64,000 bases of DNA, from the NCBI GenBank assembly GCA_963743035.1, contig CAVUOB010000006.1, positions 310,001 to 374,000 of the forward strand, given 5' to 3'. How positions within the stretch are numbered: the first letter of the stretch is position 1; the number at the start of each line of letters is the position of its first letter. Of this stretch, positions 27,601 to 36,886 are shown one piece after another. The stretch comes from PALSA-911 sp963743035 (lineage in GTDB: Bacteria; Pseudomonadota; Alphaproteobacteria; Acetobacterales; Acetobacteraceae). The position numbers and the translations under genes were made by a program. The notes beneath the pieces are model-generated. The model was not told the origin of the DNA. It searched no databases and saw only the letters and a program-made list of their open reading frames with translations.

Positions 27601-30462
27601 GCGACGCCAACAACGAACCGGATCGCCACCCTGGGAGGCTTCGGCACCGGCGGCGGCTTTACCCTGAACGACGGGCAGGCACTGGTTCTGTCGGGCTTCC
27701 TGAGTGCCGGCTCCGGCACGGTGGATCTGTCCGCCGCCGGCGGCGTGACGCAGGCCGCCGGCGCCATCATCGCCGGCGCGCTGCAGAGCAGCAACGGCGT
27801 GACTGGCGACGTGCTGCTGGCCCAGCCGGCCAATCGGATCGGCACCCTGGGCGGCTTCGCGGTATCCACCGGCACGTTCGGCCTGGCCGACGCGGCGGCG
27901 CTGACCGTGTCGGGCACGGTCCGGGTGGATCCGGGCAACAGCATCGCCCTGGCTGCCGACAGCCTCGCCATCGGCCCCGCGGGCGCCCTGACCGCGCCTG
28001 GCGGCCTGGTCGAGCTCGGACCGCTGACCGCCGGCCAGGCCCTGGCCATCGGCTCGTCCAGCCTCGGCCCGATCACCGCCGGCACCATCCGGCTCGGCCA
28101 GAGCAGCGCCGGCGGCGGGGTGATGTCGGCCAGCATCGACATCAGCGGCAACATCGCCACCCCGGCCGCGCTCGAGCTGGTCTCGTCCGGCGCCATCATC
28201 CAGACGAGCGGCACGCTGAGCGCGGCTTCGCTGTCGGGTTCGTCCAGCAGCGCCAGTTTCGCCCAGCCCGGCAATGTCATTCCCGTGCTTGGGGCTTTCG
28301 ATGCCGGTGCTGGCGCCTTCGCGCTGACCGACAGCTCGGCTCTGAGCGTCACCGGCAATCTCAGCGGCGCGGCGATCCAGCTGAAGACCGCGGGCCCGCT
28401 GACCCTGGCAGCGGGGCTGAACGCCGGGACGGTGGATCTGTCCGCCGCCGGCGGCCTGACGCAGACCGGCGGCGGCATCCTCGCCGGCACGCTGCTGAGC
28501 AGCAGCGGCGTGACCGGCGGCGTGTCGCTGATGGCGGCCGACAACCACATCGCCAATCTCGGCAGCTTCGCCTCGACGACGGGCTTCGCGCTAAAGGACG
28601 GGCAGGCGCTGACGGTAGGCGGGATCGTGACCGACACCGCCTTCGTCCATCTGGACGACAGCGGGTTCGCGCTGGCCGTTGCGCCGGGCGCGAGCGTGGC
28701 GGCACCGGCCGTGTCCCTGGCCGGTTCGAGCCTGTCCATCGCCGGCAGCGTCAGCGGGCCGGTATCGGTGGGTCTGACTGCGGGAACGACGATCGATATC
28801 TCCGGCAACGTCAGTGGCGGCATTATCACGGCATCGGCCGGCACGGGGATCACCGAGACCGGCAGCCTGACGGCAACGACATTGACTGGGCTAGTCAGCA
28901 CCGGCGCGGCGTCGTTCACCGGCAGCAACCGGGTCGCCAATCTCGGCGCCTTCACGACGACCGCGGGCTTCACGCTGAACGACACCGTGGCGCTGGCCAT
29001 CGCCGGCCCGGTCGCCGGTGGGACTAGCGCCACCATCCTCGACGGCGCACCGGTCACCGTCAGCGGCAGCGTCGGCGCGGCGGCGGTGTCCCTGACCGGT
29101 TCGAGCCTGTCCATCGCCGGCAGCGTCAGCGGGCCGGCATCGGTGGGTCTGATCTCGGGAACGACGATCGATATCCCCGGCAACGTCAGCGGCGGCGTTA
29201 TCACGGCATCGGCGGGCACGGGGATCACCGAGACCGGCAGCCTGACGGCAACGACATTGACGGGTCTGGTGGGCATCGGCGCGGCATCGTTCAGCGGCAC
29301 GAACCAGATCGGCAATCTCGGTTCCTTCGCGACGACGGCGGGCTTCACGCTGCACGATATCGTCACGCTGAACGTCACCGGCCTGGTGAACGGCGGCACG
29401 AACGCGACGATCCTCGACAGCGGGTCGCTCGCCATCGCGCCGGGCGCCAGTGTCGGGGCATCGGCGGTTTCGCTGACGGCGGGCGGCAATATCGATTTCA
29501 ACGGCAACGTCGCGGGCGGCAGCATCGCGCTCGGCGCCGGCTCGGCCATCGCCGGCACCGGCACCGGCAGCCTATCCGGCAACACGATCGACGCGAGCGC
29601 CGGCGTGTCCTTTGCCGAGACCGGAGCCTTCCTCAACGCGCCCCGGATCCGCGTGACGGCGCCGAGCATCGCCCTCAATGGCGGATCGGTGGCCACCGGC
29701 GATACGCCGGTTCCCGCCGGCCCGCTTGGCCCCGGCCAGATCCCGGACGGCGCCGGTGCGGGCCTGTTCCTGTTTGCCGACAATGTGTCGCAAACCGGCA
29801 CCACCCGCGTGAACGGCGGCGGCGCCCTCGGAACGATCCGGGTGGGCCCGCGTCCCGGCGACACCGCGGTCGCGGCAGGTTTTGCCGATCTTCAGGCATC
29901 GAGCAGCCAGCTGTACCTGGTCCTCGGTGCCGGAGCCGCCACCGGCGGCATCGCGGCCCAGGGTCTGGAAGTGGCATATGGCGGCACCGGCGGCGGCGCC
30001 AGCCTGACCGGCGCGGTCAATGGCCAGACCGGGCAGGCGGCCGCCCTGGCCTCGTTCATCACCCCGGCCGCCAACGATGCCTACGTGATCAATGGCTGCG
30101 CGATCGGGGCGGGCTGCTCTCCGCCCCCCGTGGTCGTCGTGCCTCCCCCCGTGGTTGTGCCTCCGCCGCCCATCGTCATCCCTCCGCCCATCGTCGTTGT
30201 GCCGCCCGTCGCCGTTGTGCCGCCGCCCGCGGCCGTCGAGCCGCCGGCTCCGGTGGCCGTTTCCTCGGCCATCACCATCGCGCGTCCGGCTTTCTTCCTG
30301 CTGACGGATACCGGGTTCCTGCAGTTCTATTCTTCCGAGAGTTTTGCGCGCAATTCGCTCGTCTCCATCTTCCCGCTGACCGACAGCGAATTTGGCAAAT
30401 CGTCCGGCAGTGGCAACGACATCGACGATATCCTGCCCGATTTCGCGAACCGGGATTACTGA
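24634..30462 (+). CDS. TpsA exoprotein, filamentous haemagglutinin-like, 1,942 residues
   Basis: This is the secreted partner of the upstream TpsB. The signal peptide (ATRAITATLLAAVSTAPAARA) is followed by the TPS haemagglutination-activity domain (about residues 45-290): NPNVQNTTV, VNWQSFDVGSQHTVTF and QIVLINQSGVAF, where the usual NPNG is NQSG. The rest is right-handed beta-helix, rich in Gly/Ala/Thr/Ser, with repeats such as TLGGF, LTVSGTV and GVTQAAG. Two near-identical copies (375-bp period) lie at 28711-29266. Before the end is a long Pro/Val-rich segment (about residues 1830-1880) like a wall-spanning or anchoring linker, then an acidic C-terminal tail ending in NRDY. The start is GTG at 24634. 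The likely role is a surface or released adhesin; the specific target is unknown. Confidence 0.9.
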   Translation: MSISSAWMPRHRHRKAPATRAITATLLAAVSTAPAARAAPPAANAGPQGGQVVGGQITIANPNVQNTTVTQSTQRGAVNWQSFDVGSQHTVTFNQPSAQSVTLNRVVGPDPSQIAGRINANGQIVLINQSGVAFSQGSQVNAAGLVVTTSGMSPETTKQFLAGGKLVFDQAPNPGAQIVNAGTITIADGGLAALVAPAVANKGIIQAKLGKVVLAGAEKHTVDLYGDGLLSIDVTQQVRQVPTGPDGKPVTALVTNTGTIIADGGKVLLTARAVDGIVQTLVSAGGTIQADSVGARTGTVVVQGRGGDVRVDGQISVAGRDPATTGGQVAINASGSVTVASAARIDASGSAGGGIVALGTTLARAKGGTSVASKRTGARTTIEAGATVTADATGKGNGGRIAVLSTQSTAMAGTLAAKGGPQGGNGGAVEVSGDAGFSLTGKIDLSAPAGRVGTLLIDPYDLVLSDTPLGSTPWLDLAVLNASAANVVVQAAHDLSAVYSSDQANVVNLGSHTLTLRAGHDLSIDRGMGVTASALSLASGYDFLLGTPSGPGAITIGSTIGAGAGSAAPTQINAATVTLQAGTGGAALTDSRIGSAGAPVAMLDISAAGSGVLQSGIGAIYATTLASSGGIAGAANLLGTANQIAGLQSFSADSGFTLNNARSLTVAGGATVTGGTLTDIATNGTLTVDGAILGTLINLRAGDIVVNGNVLGTAILLESADTGGNVSASFFGNGTGNIAPGGGSLTVGPGATISGTLAVAGKIGSSLTDAGTISADLWTGAVTLAAGGNIIETGGGTIDAAYFAAKAGYTFAGTRTATGGSIELISTPGANNMGSIGVMSAAAAPGGLTGGDIILYATPPGGSGGTLNITNDLAADGILRLSSSGAIVQNLGTHLTAGRIDLFGGPSLDVQAMGGDIVQASTAAINASAAGGWVRLSAAGSLQLSGTVQADAATGTVSLIANGGTIAQTNTLIAGTLNGSSAGMASLAGATPTTNRIATLGGFGTGGGFTLNDGQALVLSGFLSAGSGTVDLSAAGGVTQAAGAIIAGALQSSNGVTGDVLLAQPANRIGTLGGFAVSTGTFGLADAAALTVSGTVRVDPGNSIALAADSLAIGPAGALTAPGGLVELGPLTAGQALAIGSSSLGPITAGTIRLGQSSAGGGVMSASIDISGNIATPAALELVSSGAIIQTSGTLSAASLSGSSSSASFAQPGNVIPVLGAFDAGAGAFALTDSSALSVTGNLSGAAIQLKTAGPLTLAAGLNAGTVDLSAAGGLTQTGGGILAGTLLSSSGVTGGVSLMAADNHIANLGSFASTTGFALKDGQALTVGGIVTDTAFVHLDDSGFALAVAPGASVAAPAVSLAGSSLSIAGSVSGPVSVGLTAGTTIDISGNVSGGIITASAGTGITETGSLTATTLTGLVSTGAASFTGSNRVANLGAFTTTAGFTLNDTVALAIAGPVAGGTSATILDGAPVTVSGSVGAAAVSLTGSSLSIAGSVSGPASVGLISGTTIDIPGNVSGGVITASAGTGITETGSLTATTLTGLVGIGAASFSGTNQIGNLGSFATTAGFTLHDIVTLNVTGLVNGGTNATILDSGSLAIAPGASVGASAVSLTAGGNIDFNGNVAGGSIALGAGSAIAGTGTGSLSGNTIDASAGVSFAETGAFLNAPRIRVTAPSIALNGGSVATGDTPVPAGPLGPGQIPDGAGAGLFLFADNVSQTGTTRVNGGGALGTIRVGPRPGDTAVAAGFADLQASSSQLYLVLGAGAATGGIAAQGLEVAYGGTGGGASLTGAVNGQTGQAAALASFITPAANDAYVINGCAIGAGCSPPPVVVVPPPVVVPPPPIVIPPPIVVVPPVAVVPPPAAVEPPAPVAVSSAITIARPAFFLLTDTGFLQFYSSESFARNSLVSIFPLTDSEFGKSSGSGNDIDDILPDFANRDY
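28711..29266 (+). repeat. 375-bp-period direct repeat within tpsA
   Basis: The sequence starting GTGTCCCTGGCCGGTTCGAG at 28711 recurs at 29086 with few substitutions and keeps the frame (offset 375 bases, 125 codons). About 180 bases are nearly identical, and weaker similarity extends through each period. A third, more diverged copy follows near 29440-29580. It reflects recent duplication of a beta-helix block. Confidence 0.85.
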
Positions 30463-30464
30463 CC

Positions 30465-33400
30465 ATGGCCACGCGTCACTTCGGCGTGCGGCTGCGACGG
30501 ATGCTGGCCAAGCTGCCGCCGGCCAGACTGACACTAGCGAGATTGCCGCTGGCCCTGCTGCCCGCGCTGCTGCTCGCGGCATGTTCGGTGCCGCCTGACA
30601 GCGCCTATGTCGCGGGCCGGGCGTCGCGGAAGACGGGTAGCGGCATCGCGCTCGGCAACGACGCGGCCGGTAAGGCCTGCGAGCAGCAGAGCCACGCCAA
30701 TGGCGAGGCATATATCTTCTGCGGCGAATGGGCCCAGCCCAGCGCCCATGTCAGCTCCGGGCCGCCCGGCGTGCTGGCCGACCTCGCCACCGCCAGCGCC
30801 TGGCGCTCGGCCATCGACCACCGCTACGACTGCGCGCCGCCGCGCCCGTCTAGCATGCTCGGCGACGAGCCGGCGCTGGTGATGGACTGCACCCGGAAAA
30901 TCGGCGGCTGGCCGCAGGTCGCCGTTGTGGTCATGGTCAGCGGCAAGGCCTATTTCGCTGACGGCCTGCAGCCCGAGCTGCCGGCGATCGAACGCTCCAT
31001 CGGCATCCTGTCCGGCCGCCTCGCGCCGGAAGCGGCGGCATCTGCTGCCGGCCAGGGCGGCAGTCAGGGCCTGGCCGCCGAGCGGCTGGCCGCGCAGAGT
31101 TTCAGTTCCAACGATATCGGCCAGTACGAGCAATTGATGGCGGCGGGAGCGATCGCCAACCGCACGCAGAACTACATCTCCGCCGAAAAGGCCTACCGCG
31201 CCGCCTATGCGCTGCAGCAGAAGATCCTCGGGCCGAACAACCCGAACACCGCTTCGCCGCTGATGCACCAGGCGGTGCAATTGTCCAACCAGGGCCGCTA
31301 CCCCGAGGCCGACGCGCTGTTCGCCAGGGCCCAACCGCTGGTGAACTCGCCGGATATCAGCGACAAGGCGGCCAAGGCACGGCTGGCGCATTACCGCGCC
31401 CTGAACATGATCAACCAGGACAAGCTGCCGGAGGCGCTGGGCCTGTGCAACGAGGCCGAGGCGGATTACTCCGCCTTGCTGCCGCCCAGGATGCTGACCA
31501 CCCGGGCGGCGCAGCCGGCCGGCGGGGCCGCCGGGGCGCTGGCCGAGAAGCTGGCGGACCAGGATCTGCTGACCGATCCCGTGGCCGAGGCGGCGCTGAT
31601 GGGCGTGATCGAGATGCGCCGCAACCGGGCCAATATCTACAAATGGATGGGGCGCCTGCCCGAGAGCAAGGCGGAGGCCGACAGCGCCACCGAACTCGCT
31701 CGCGCGCGCGGCTGGTCGCAGCCGGTGGTGGTGGCCCGGCTGCTGCGCACCTCGGCGGAGATCTCTCGCGCGGAGGGGCATGACGACGCCGCGCTCAGCG
31801 CCTTGTCGCGTTCGGCGGCCGCCTTCAACCGCTACATCCCCGGCGCCAGGCCGGGTGCGGATACCGAGCTGCTGCGCGCCGCCGTGCTGATGCGCACCGG
31901 CCGCGCGGACGACGCCCTAGGCAATTGCCGCGACGCCAAGAACACGCTGCAGAGCCTGAAGGCGGGAACCACGACCAGCCTGATCGAGCCCTGCCTGGCC
32001 GCCTATGCCGAGGTCGCGAACCAGGATCCGGCGCGGCGCCAGGCGCTGCTGACCGAAATGTTCGAGGCCGCCCAGCTCGGCCAGAGCGGCATCACCAGCC
32101 AGCAGATCGCGCGCGCCTCGGCCAGGCTGGCGGAGAATGCCCGCGATCCCCGGGTCGGCGAGGCGATCCGCCGGCGCGAGGACGCATCCACCCGCCTGGC
32201 GGAGCTGTACCGCGAGCGCGACACCGCCGAGGAGGCCCGCCGCTCCGGGGTGCAGCCGAACGCCGATGCCCAGGCGGCGCTCGACAAGAAGATCACCGAG
32301 GCGCTGGCGGCCGAAGCGGACGCGGATACCGCTCTGCAGGTGGCCTCGCCCAATTACGGCCAGCTGGTGCAGCAGGTGGTGCGCGCACAGGACGTGATGT
32401 CCATCCTCCGCCCCGGCGAGGCGTTCGTCGCGACCGTGCTGGGCGATACCAGCGGCTGGGCCTTCCTGCTGCGGGACGGCAAGATCGCGGTGTCCCCGAT
32501 CGAAGGCGGCGCCCAGCGCATGGGCGAGCTGGTGGCCCGCGCCCGTGCGGGTATCGAACCGACGAGCGGCTCCCGCCCGCCGGCGTTCGACACCCAGGCG
32601 GCGCTGGCGCTGTACAACGCCGTGCTGGGCGGGCTGGGCCGCGACCTCGTCGGCGCGACCAGCCTGACCGTGGTTCCCTCCGGCCCGCTGCTCGCCTATC
32701 CCTTCGCCGCCCTGCTCACCGGCCCTGCCGATCCCAACGCGCTGGCCGATGCGCCCTGGCTGATCCGGCAGATGACGGTGACCCATGTGCCGGCGGCAGC
32801 CAATTTCGTCGCCTTGCGCAAGATCGCCGGCGGCTCGCAGGCGCATAATCCGTGGTTCGGCTTCGGCGATTTCCGCCCGGTCAGCCTGAAGCAGGCCCAG
32901 GCCAGCTTCCCGCCCGGCACCTGTGCCGAAATCCGCCCGGCTGCTCGCCGGCCTGCCGCCGCTGCCCGGCGCGCGCGAGGAGCTGACCCAGGCGCAGGTG
33001 GTAATGGGCGCCGCGCCCGGCGACGAACTGCTCGGCCCCGCCTTCACCGCCGCGTCCGTGCGCCAGGCCAGCCTGCGGGACTATCGCGTGCTGCACTTCG
33101 CCACCCATGCGCTGCTGCCGACCGATCTGGCCTGCCAGGACGAACCGGCGATCGTTGCCTCCGGCCTGCCGGATGCACCCAACGCCTCCGGCGCATTGCT
33201 CACGGCGTCCGCGGTGGCACAGCTCCAGCTCGACGCCGACGCGATCATCCTCTCGGCCTGCAACACCGGTGGCCCGAACGGCGGGGCTGCGGGCGAGAGC
33301 CTTTCCGGCCTGGCGCGCAGCTTCTTCTATGCCGGCGCCCGCTCCCTGCTGGTCACCCATTGGCCGGTGAACGACCAGATCACCCGGATCCTGGTGGTGA

Positions 33401-33612
33401 GCACGCTGAAGAACTACCGGGAGAACACCAGTCGCGGTCTGGCCGCGGCACTCGGCGACGCGCAGCGCGCGCTGATCGCGCAGGCCAAGGGCGAGCTCGC
33501 CCCGCTCGCGCATCCGTACTACTGGGCACCGCTGGCGCTGATCGGCGAGAGCAACCCCGCCGGGTCCGTCGCCCTGCGAACGATTTCCGGACGCCGGCTT
33601 GCTGGATTATAG
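30465..33612 (+). CDS. TPR-CHAT (caspase-fold) lipoprotein, frameshifted in the CHAT domain
   Basis: The protein starts 2 bases after tpsA. The N-terminus is a lipoprotein signal (LALLPALLLAAC), so it is probably anchored in the envelope. A region of about 150 residues with Cys pairs is followed by TPR-like helices (AEKAYRAAYALQQKILGPN and similar) and, from about residue 640, a CHAT domain. The catalytic His is in HFATH (codon at 33106-33108) and the Cys in LSACNTG (33259-33261). The N-terminal frame runs to about 32931 and the catalytic part continues in the next frame (32932-33612). One extra A in AAA at 32929-32931 explains it; removing it gives CAESARLLAGLPPLPGAREE and a protein of about 1,048 residues. 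TPR-CHAT genes beside TPS genes are known from genome surveys, but their function is not. Either the indel is an artefact or the gene is switched off. Confidence 0.87.
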
Positions 33613-33659
33613 GCGAGGCCGGTCTATAACCGATGCGGATGTCGAAGCAGGGGAGTTGA

Positions 33660-35693
33660 ATGGAAGGCCATCTCGGCAAGTACGAGATCCGCAGGACCCT
33701 GGGACGTGGCGCGGCGGGGACGGTCTACGAGGCCTGGGACCCGATCATCGCGCGCCAGGTGGCGATCAAGACCGTCAAGCTTCCCGACAGCCACGACATC
33801 GACGCGCAGGAGGAACTGGCGCGCTTCCGCCGCGAGGCGCAGGCCGCGGGCAGGCTGACTCACCCCAACATCGTCGGCGTGTTCGATTACGGCGAGACCG
33901 CCGACATCGCCTATATCGTGATGGAATATGTCGACGGCGAATCGCTGAAAGCGGTGCTCGACCGCAAGGAACGCTTCGCGGTTCCCGACATCGTCCGGAT
34001 CATGGACGAGCTGCTCGCCGGCCTCGGCTTCAGCCATGAGCGCGGCGTCGTGCACCGCGACATCAAGCCCGCCAATCTGATGCTGACCCGCCAGGGGCGG
34101 ATCAAGATCGCTGATTTCGGGATCGCGCGGATCGAGAGCAGCGGCCTGACCCAGGTCGGCACGATCATGGGGACGCCGGCCTATATGTCGCCCGAGCAGT
34201 TCACCGGGCAGGTCGTGGATCCGCGCACGGATCTCTATTCGGCCGGCGTGGTGCTGTACCAGTTGCTGACCGGCGAGCGCCCGTTCGAGGGCAGCATGAC
34301 CGCGATCATGCAGAAGGCGCTGAACACGGTGCCGTCCAGGCCGTCCGAGATCGCGGTGACCGCGCCGGTCGCCTTCGATGCCGTGGTGCAGCGGGCCATG
34401 GCCAAGCGGCCGGAGCAGCGCTTCCCCACGGCAGCGGCCTTCGCGCAAGCGCTGCACGCCGCCCAGGCGACGCCGGTGGACTCGGAAAGCGACGCCACGG
34501 TGGTCCAAGTGCCCGCCGCGGCGCCACCGCCGGTGCCGCCAGCCCCACCCGCGGAGCCGGCCCCGCCGCCCCGGGCAGCGCCGCAACTGGTGGCGGCGCC
34601 GCTGGCGCCGGCATCCGCGGCCGAGCCGGCCAGCCGCTCCGGCGTGGCGATGTTCGGCGGGATCGGCGCGGCCATCGTGGCGGCCGGCGCCGTCGCCTGG
34701 TTCCTGTTCGCCGCTTCCCCGCAAGCGCCGACCGTCCCGCCCGTTACCATCGCCCGCGCGCCGGAATCGATGCCGGCCCCGCCGGCAAATCCGCCGCCGG
34801 CGGCGCGGGCAGGGGAGGCGGGATCGCCATCGCCGCCATCTCCGCCGGCACAGGAGTCGTCGGCCGTTCCGCCCCCGGCCGCGACGGCTGCCATCGTTGC
34901 GGCGCCAACCGTTTCAACCCCAACCATGACTCCGCCGGCGGTTCAGGCACCGGTTGCGCCACAATCCTCCATCACCGCACTTGCTCCGCAGGCGCTCCCG
35001 CATGTCGACCGCAATGCGCTGGTGGCCTCCCTCGCGGCCATTCCCTGCGCCATGCTGGATGGCGAGCTGTCCGATACCGGCAATACGCTGAGCCTGAACG
35101 GCGTGATCGCCGATGGTACGCCAAGGACCGACCTGACGCAGGTGCTGGCGACCTCCGCCGCGGGCCTGCGCACCAACCTCGATGTCCAGAGCTTCCCGCA
35201 ATCGGCGGATTACTGCCGCGCCCTGGACGTGCTGCGTCCCGTGCTGCCGCGGTTCGGCGACACCGGTGCGCGCCTCGAGCTTCGCATCGCCGACGGCAAG
35301 ACCCGGCTGACCACGGACGCGCCGATCAAGCTGCGCGTCACGATGCCCGATTTCGCCGGCGAGCTGCGCGTGGAGTACCTGTCCTCGGACGGCAACATCT
35401 ACCATGTGCACCCCGCGGAAGGCATGCCGCAACGCGTGTTCCAGGCCGGACAGGACGTGAAGCCCGGCCTGCCCAACGCCGATGGCAAGGTCGGCGAGGT
35501 CGGCGAACCCTATGGTTCCGACATGATCATCGCCGTCGCCTCCACGACGCCGCTGTTCTCCAAGCCCCGCCCCAAGGCGGCCGAGCCGGCCGGGCCCTTC
35601 CTGAAGGATCTGCAAACCGCGATCGAGGCGGCCCGCAGGCGCGGCACCCGGATCGCCGCGGACGTCATGATCCTGGAAACCGCCGCGCGCTGA
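33660..35693 (+). CDS. transmembrane Ser/Thr protein kinase with DUF4384-like domain
   Basis: This is a Hanks-type kinase with all catalytic features: GRGAAG loop (15-20), AIK Lys37, HRDIKPANL (132-140; Asp134, Asn139), DFG (152-154) and the activation segment GTPAYMSPEQ. A Pro/Ala-rich juxtamembrane stretch leads to one TM helix (about 329-351: AMFGGIGAAIVAAGAVAWFLF), a second Pro/Ala linker, and an extracytoplasmic part ending in a DUF4384-like domain (APIKLRVTMPDFAGELRVEY, NIYHVHP). The kinase is therefore cytoplasmic and its sensor periplasmic. It starts 47 bases after the CHAT gene on the same strand, which suggests it belongs to the TPS locus. Its substrate could be an envelope or cytoplasmic partner. 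Confidence 0.93.
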   Translation: MEGHLGKYEIRRTLGRGAAGTVYEAWDPIIARQVAIKTVKLPDSHDIDAQEELARFRREAQAAGRLTHPNIVGVFDYGETADIAYIVMEYVDGESLKAVLDRKERFAVPDIVRIMDELLAGLGFSHERGVVHRDIKPANLMLTRQGRIKIADFGIARIESSGLTQVGTIMGTPAYMSPEQFTGQVVDPRTDLYSAGVVLYQLLTGERPFEGSMTAIMQKALNTVPSRPSEIAVTAPVAFDAVVQRAMAKRPEQRFPTAAAFAQALHAAQATPVDSESDATVVQVPAAAPPPVPPAPPAEPAPPPRAAPQLVAAPLAPASAAEPASRSGVAMFGGIGAAIVAAGAVAWFLFAASPQAPTVPPVTIARAPESMPAPPANPPPAARAGEAGSPSPPSPPAQESSAVPPPAATAAIVAAPTVSTPTMTPPAVQAPVAPQSSITALAPQALPHVDRNALVASLAAIPCAMLDGELSDTGNTLSLNGVIADGTPRTDLTQVLATSAAGLRTNLDVQSFPQSADYCRALDVLRPVLPRFGDTGARLELRIADGKTRLTTDAPIKLRVTMPDFAGELRVEYLSSDGNIYHVHPAEGMPQRVFQAGQDVKPGLPNADGKVGEVGEPYGSDMIIAVASTTPLFSKPRPKAAEPAGPFLKDLQTAIEAARRRGTRIAADVMILETAAR

Positions 35694-35719
35694 GGTACGG
35701 TCGCGTCAGAGATGCTCCC

Positions 35720-36856
35720 TCAGGGGTGCTGGTCGTGCAGCGTCGCGTCGCGGAACCACCCGGCCGGCATATCCGCGATGAAGCGCCGGCGCAGGGCGGC
35801 GATGCGTTCCGGCGGCAGGCTGACCAGTTCGGGGCTGAAGAAGCGCCGGTCGGCAGTGTGCATGAGATAGGCCTGCATCTCGTTCATCATCAGCGTCTCG
35901 TCGGTCGGGTCGTATTCCTGGCCGGCCAGGAAGCGGCGGAAGGCGGCGCGTTCGGCATCGGTCAGCTCGGTCTGCCAGAACAGCTGCGTGAACGCGGCAT
36001 AGCCGGGATCGGTGAAGAACTCGCCATGCGAAATCTCATGCCGCAGGATGGACGCGCGTGCCTGCGGATCGATGCCGGCGCCGAGGGTGGGGAGAGTGAT
36101 CAACGCCCCGACGGCGCCCGCATCCGCCCATCCGGCGGCGCGGATCAGGTCGCGCAGCCGCTGCTCGTCCGGATTGAGGCGGATCCCGTCCCGGTCCGCA
36201 AGGGCGAAGAAGCGGACCAGGTCGCCGGCACGATAGTCGTGGCCATCGTAGAACGTATCCGGTTCGGCCCCGGTGGAGCGGATGGCCTTGTCCAGCGCCG
36301 CGTCGTCGAGCACGCGGTCATGCGGCTGGCCGCGGGTTTCCACCAGCACCGCCACCCGGTTCAGCATCCGCGCCTGCTCGCGCAATGTGGGGAAATCCAG
36401 CACCAGCACCGCCGGGTTCTCGGCCAGCCGGAACATCGACAAAGATGCCGCATGGTTGAGCAGGATGTCCTGCTCGCGGGCGAAGGGCAAATAGGCTGAA
36501 GGCGCCGGGGCGCCGGGCGCCACGATCGGGGGGGCGGGACCGGCGGGAGCGGCCGCGGCAACCACCGCCGGCGCGAGGGCCGCCGGCTGCGGCACCCTTG
36601 CGGGCGGCCGTCCCTGCAGGAAGGCGAAGCCCAGCCCGCCGAGCAGCACCACGCCCACCGGGACGACATACATCCACGGCGCCAGGCCGCGTTTCGCGGG
36701 TGACGGCCTGGCCCGCTGCTTCGCCGCGGAGCGGGACAGGTTCTGCCGCCGAACCCGATAGGGCCGGATGGTGTCGTCGGCTCCGCCCCCGGAATCATGC
36801 TCCACGATCAGGCTCCACCGGGTGTGCTCCGCGATCAGGTCACGGGCGCGACGCAA
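35720..36856 (-). CDS. membrane-anchored putative zinc metalloprotease (HExxH)
   Basis: I do not recognise the family. The 378-residue protein has a basic cytoplasmic N-terminus, one TM helix (APWMYVVPVGVVLLGGLGFAF), a Pro/Ala linker and an extracytoplasmic domain. The domain carries LRHEISHGEFF, an HExxH motif, and about 50 residues later NEMQAYLMHT, where the Glu could be a third zinc ligand as in gluzincins. The only upstream in-frame start is a TTG at 36856, so the start is uncertain. It lies 30 bases after the OmpA-like gene on the same strand and is convergent with the kinase gene. Confidence 0.72.
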   Translation of the reverse strand: MRRARDLIAEHTRWSLIVEHDSGGGADDTIRPYRVRRQNLSRSAAKQRARPSPAKRGLAPWMYVVPVGVVLLGGLGFAFLQGRPPARVPQPAALAPAVVAAAAPAGPAPPIVAPGAPAPSAYLPFAREQDILLNHAASLSMFRLAENPAVLVLDFPTLREQARMLNRVAVLVETRGQPHDRVLDDAALDKAIRSTGAEPDTFYDGHDYRAGDLVRFFALADRDGIRLNPDEQRLRDLIRAAGWADAGAVGALITLPTLGAGIDPQARASILRHEISHGEFFTDPGYAAFTQLFWQTELTDAERAAFRRFLAGQEYDPTDETLMMNEMQAYLMHTADRRFFSPELVSLPPERIAALRRRFIADMPAGWFRDATLHDQHP

Positions 36857-36886
36857 GCGCGCGCGGCCAGCGCGCCGGCGCGCGGA

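Noticed and set aside
28711..29580. Repeats in tpsA as a CRISPR-like array
   Set aside because: The period is 375 bases, coding and in frame, with no spacer structure.
27387..29864. Long minus-strand open frame opposite tpsA
   Set aside because: Pro/Ala/Ser-rich shadow of the repetitive tpsA codons; no start site and no domain.
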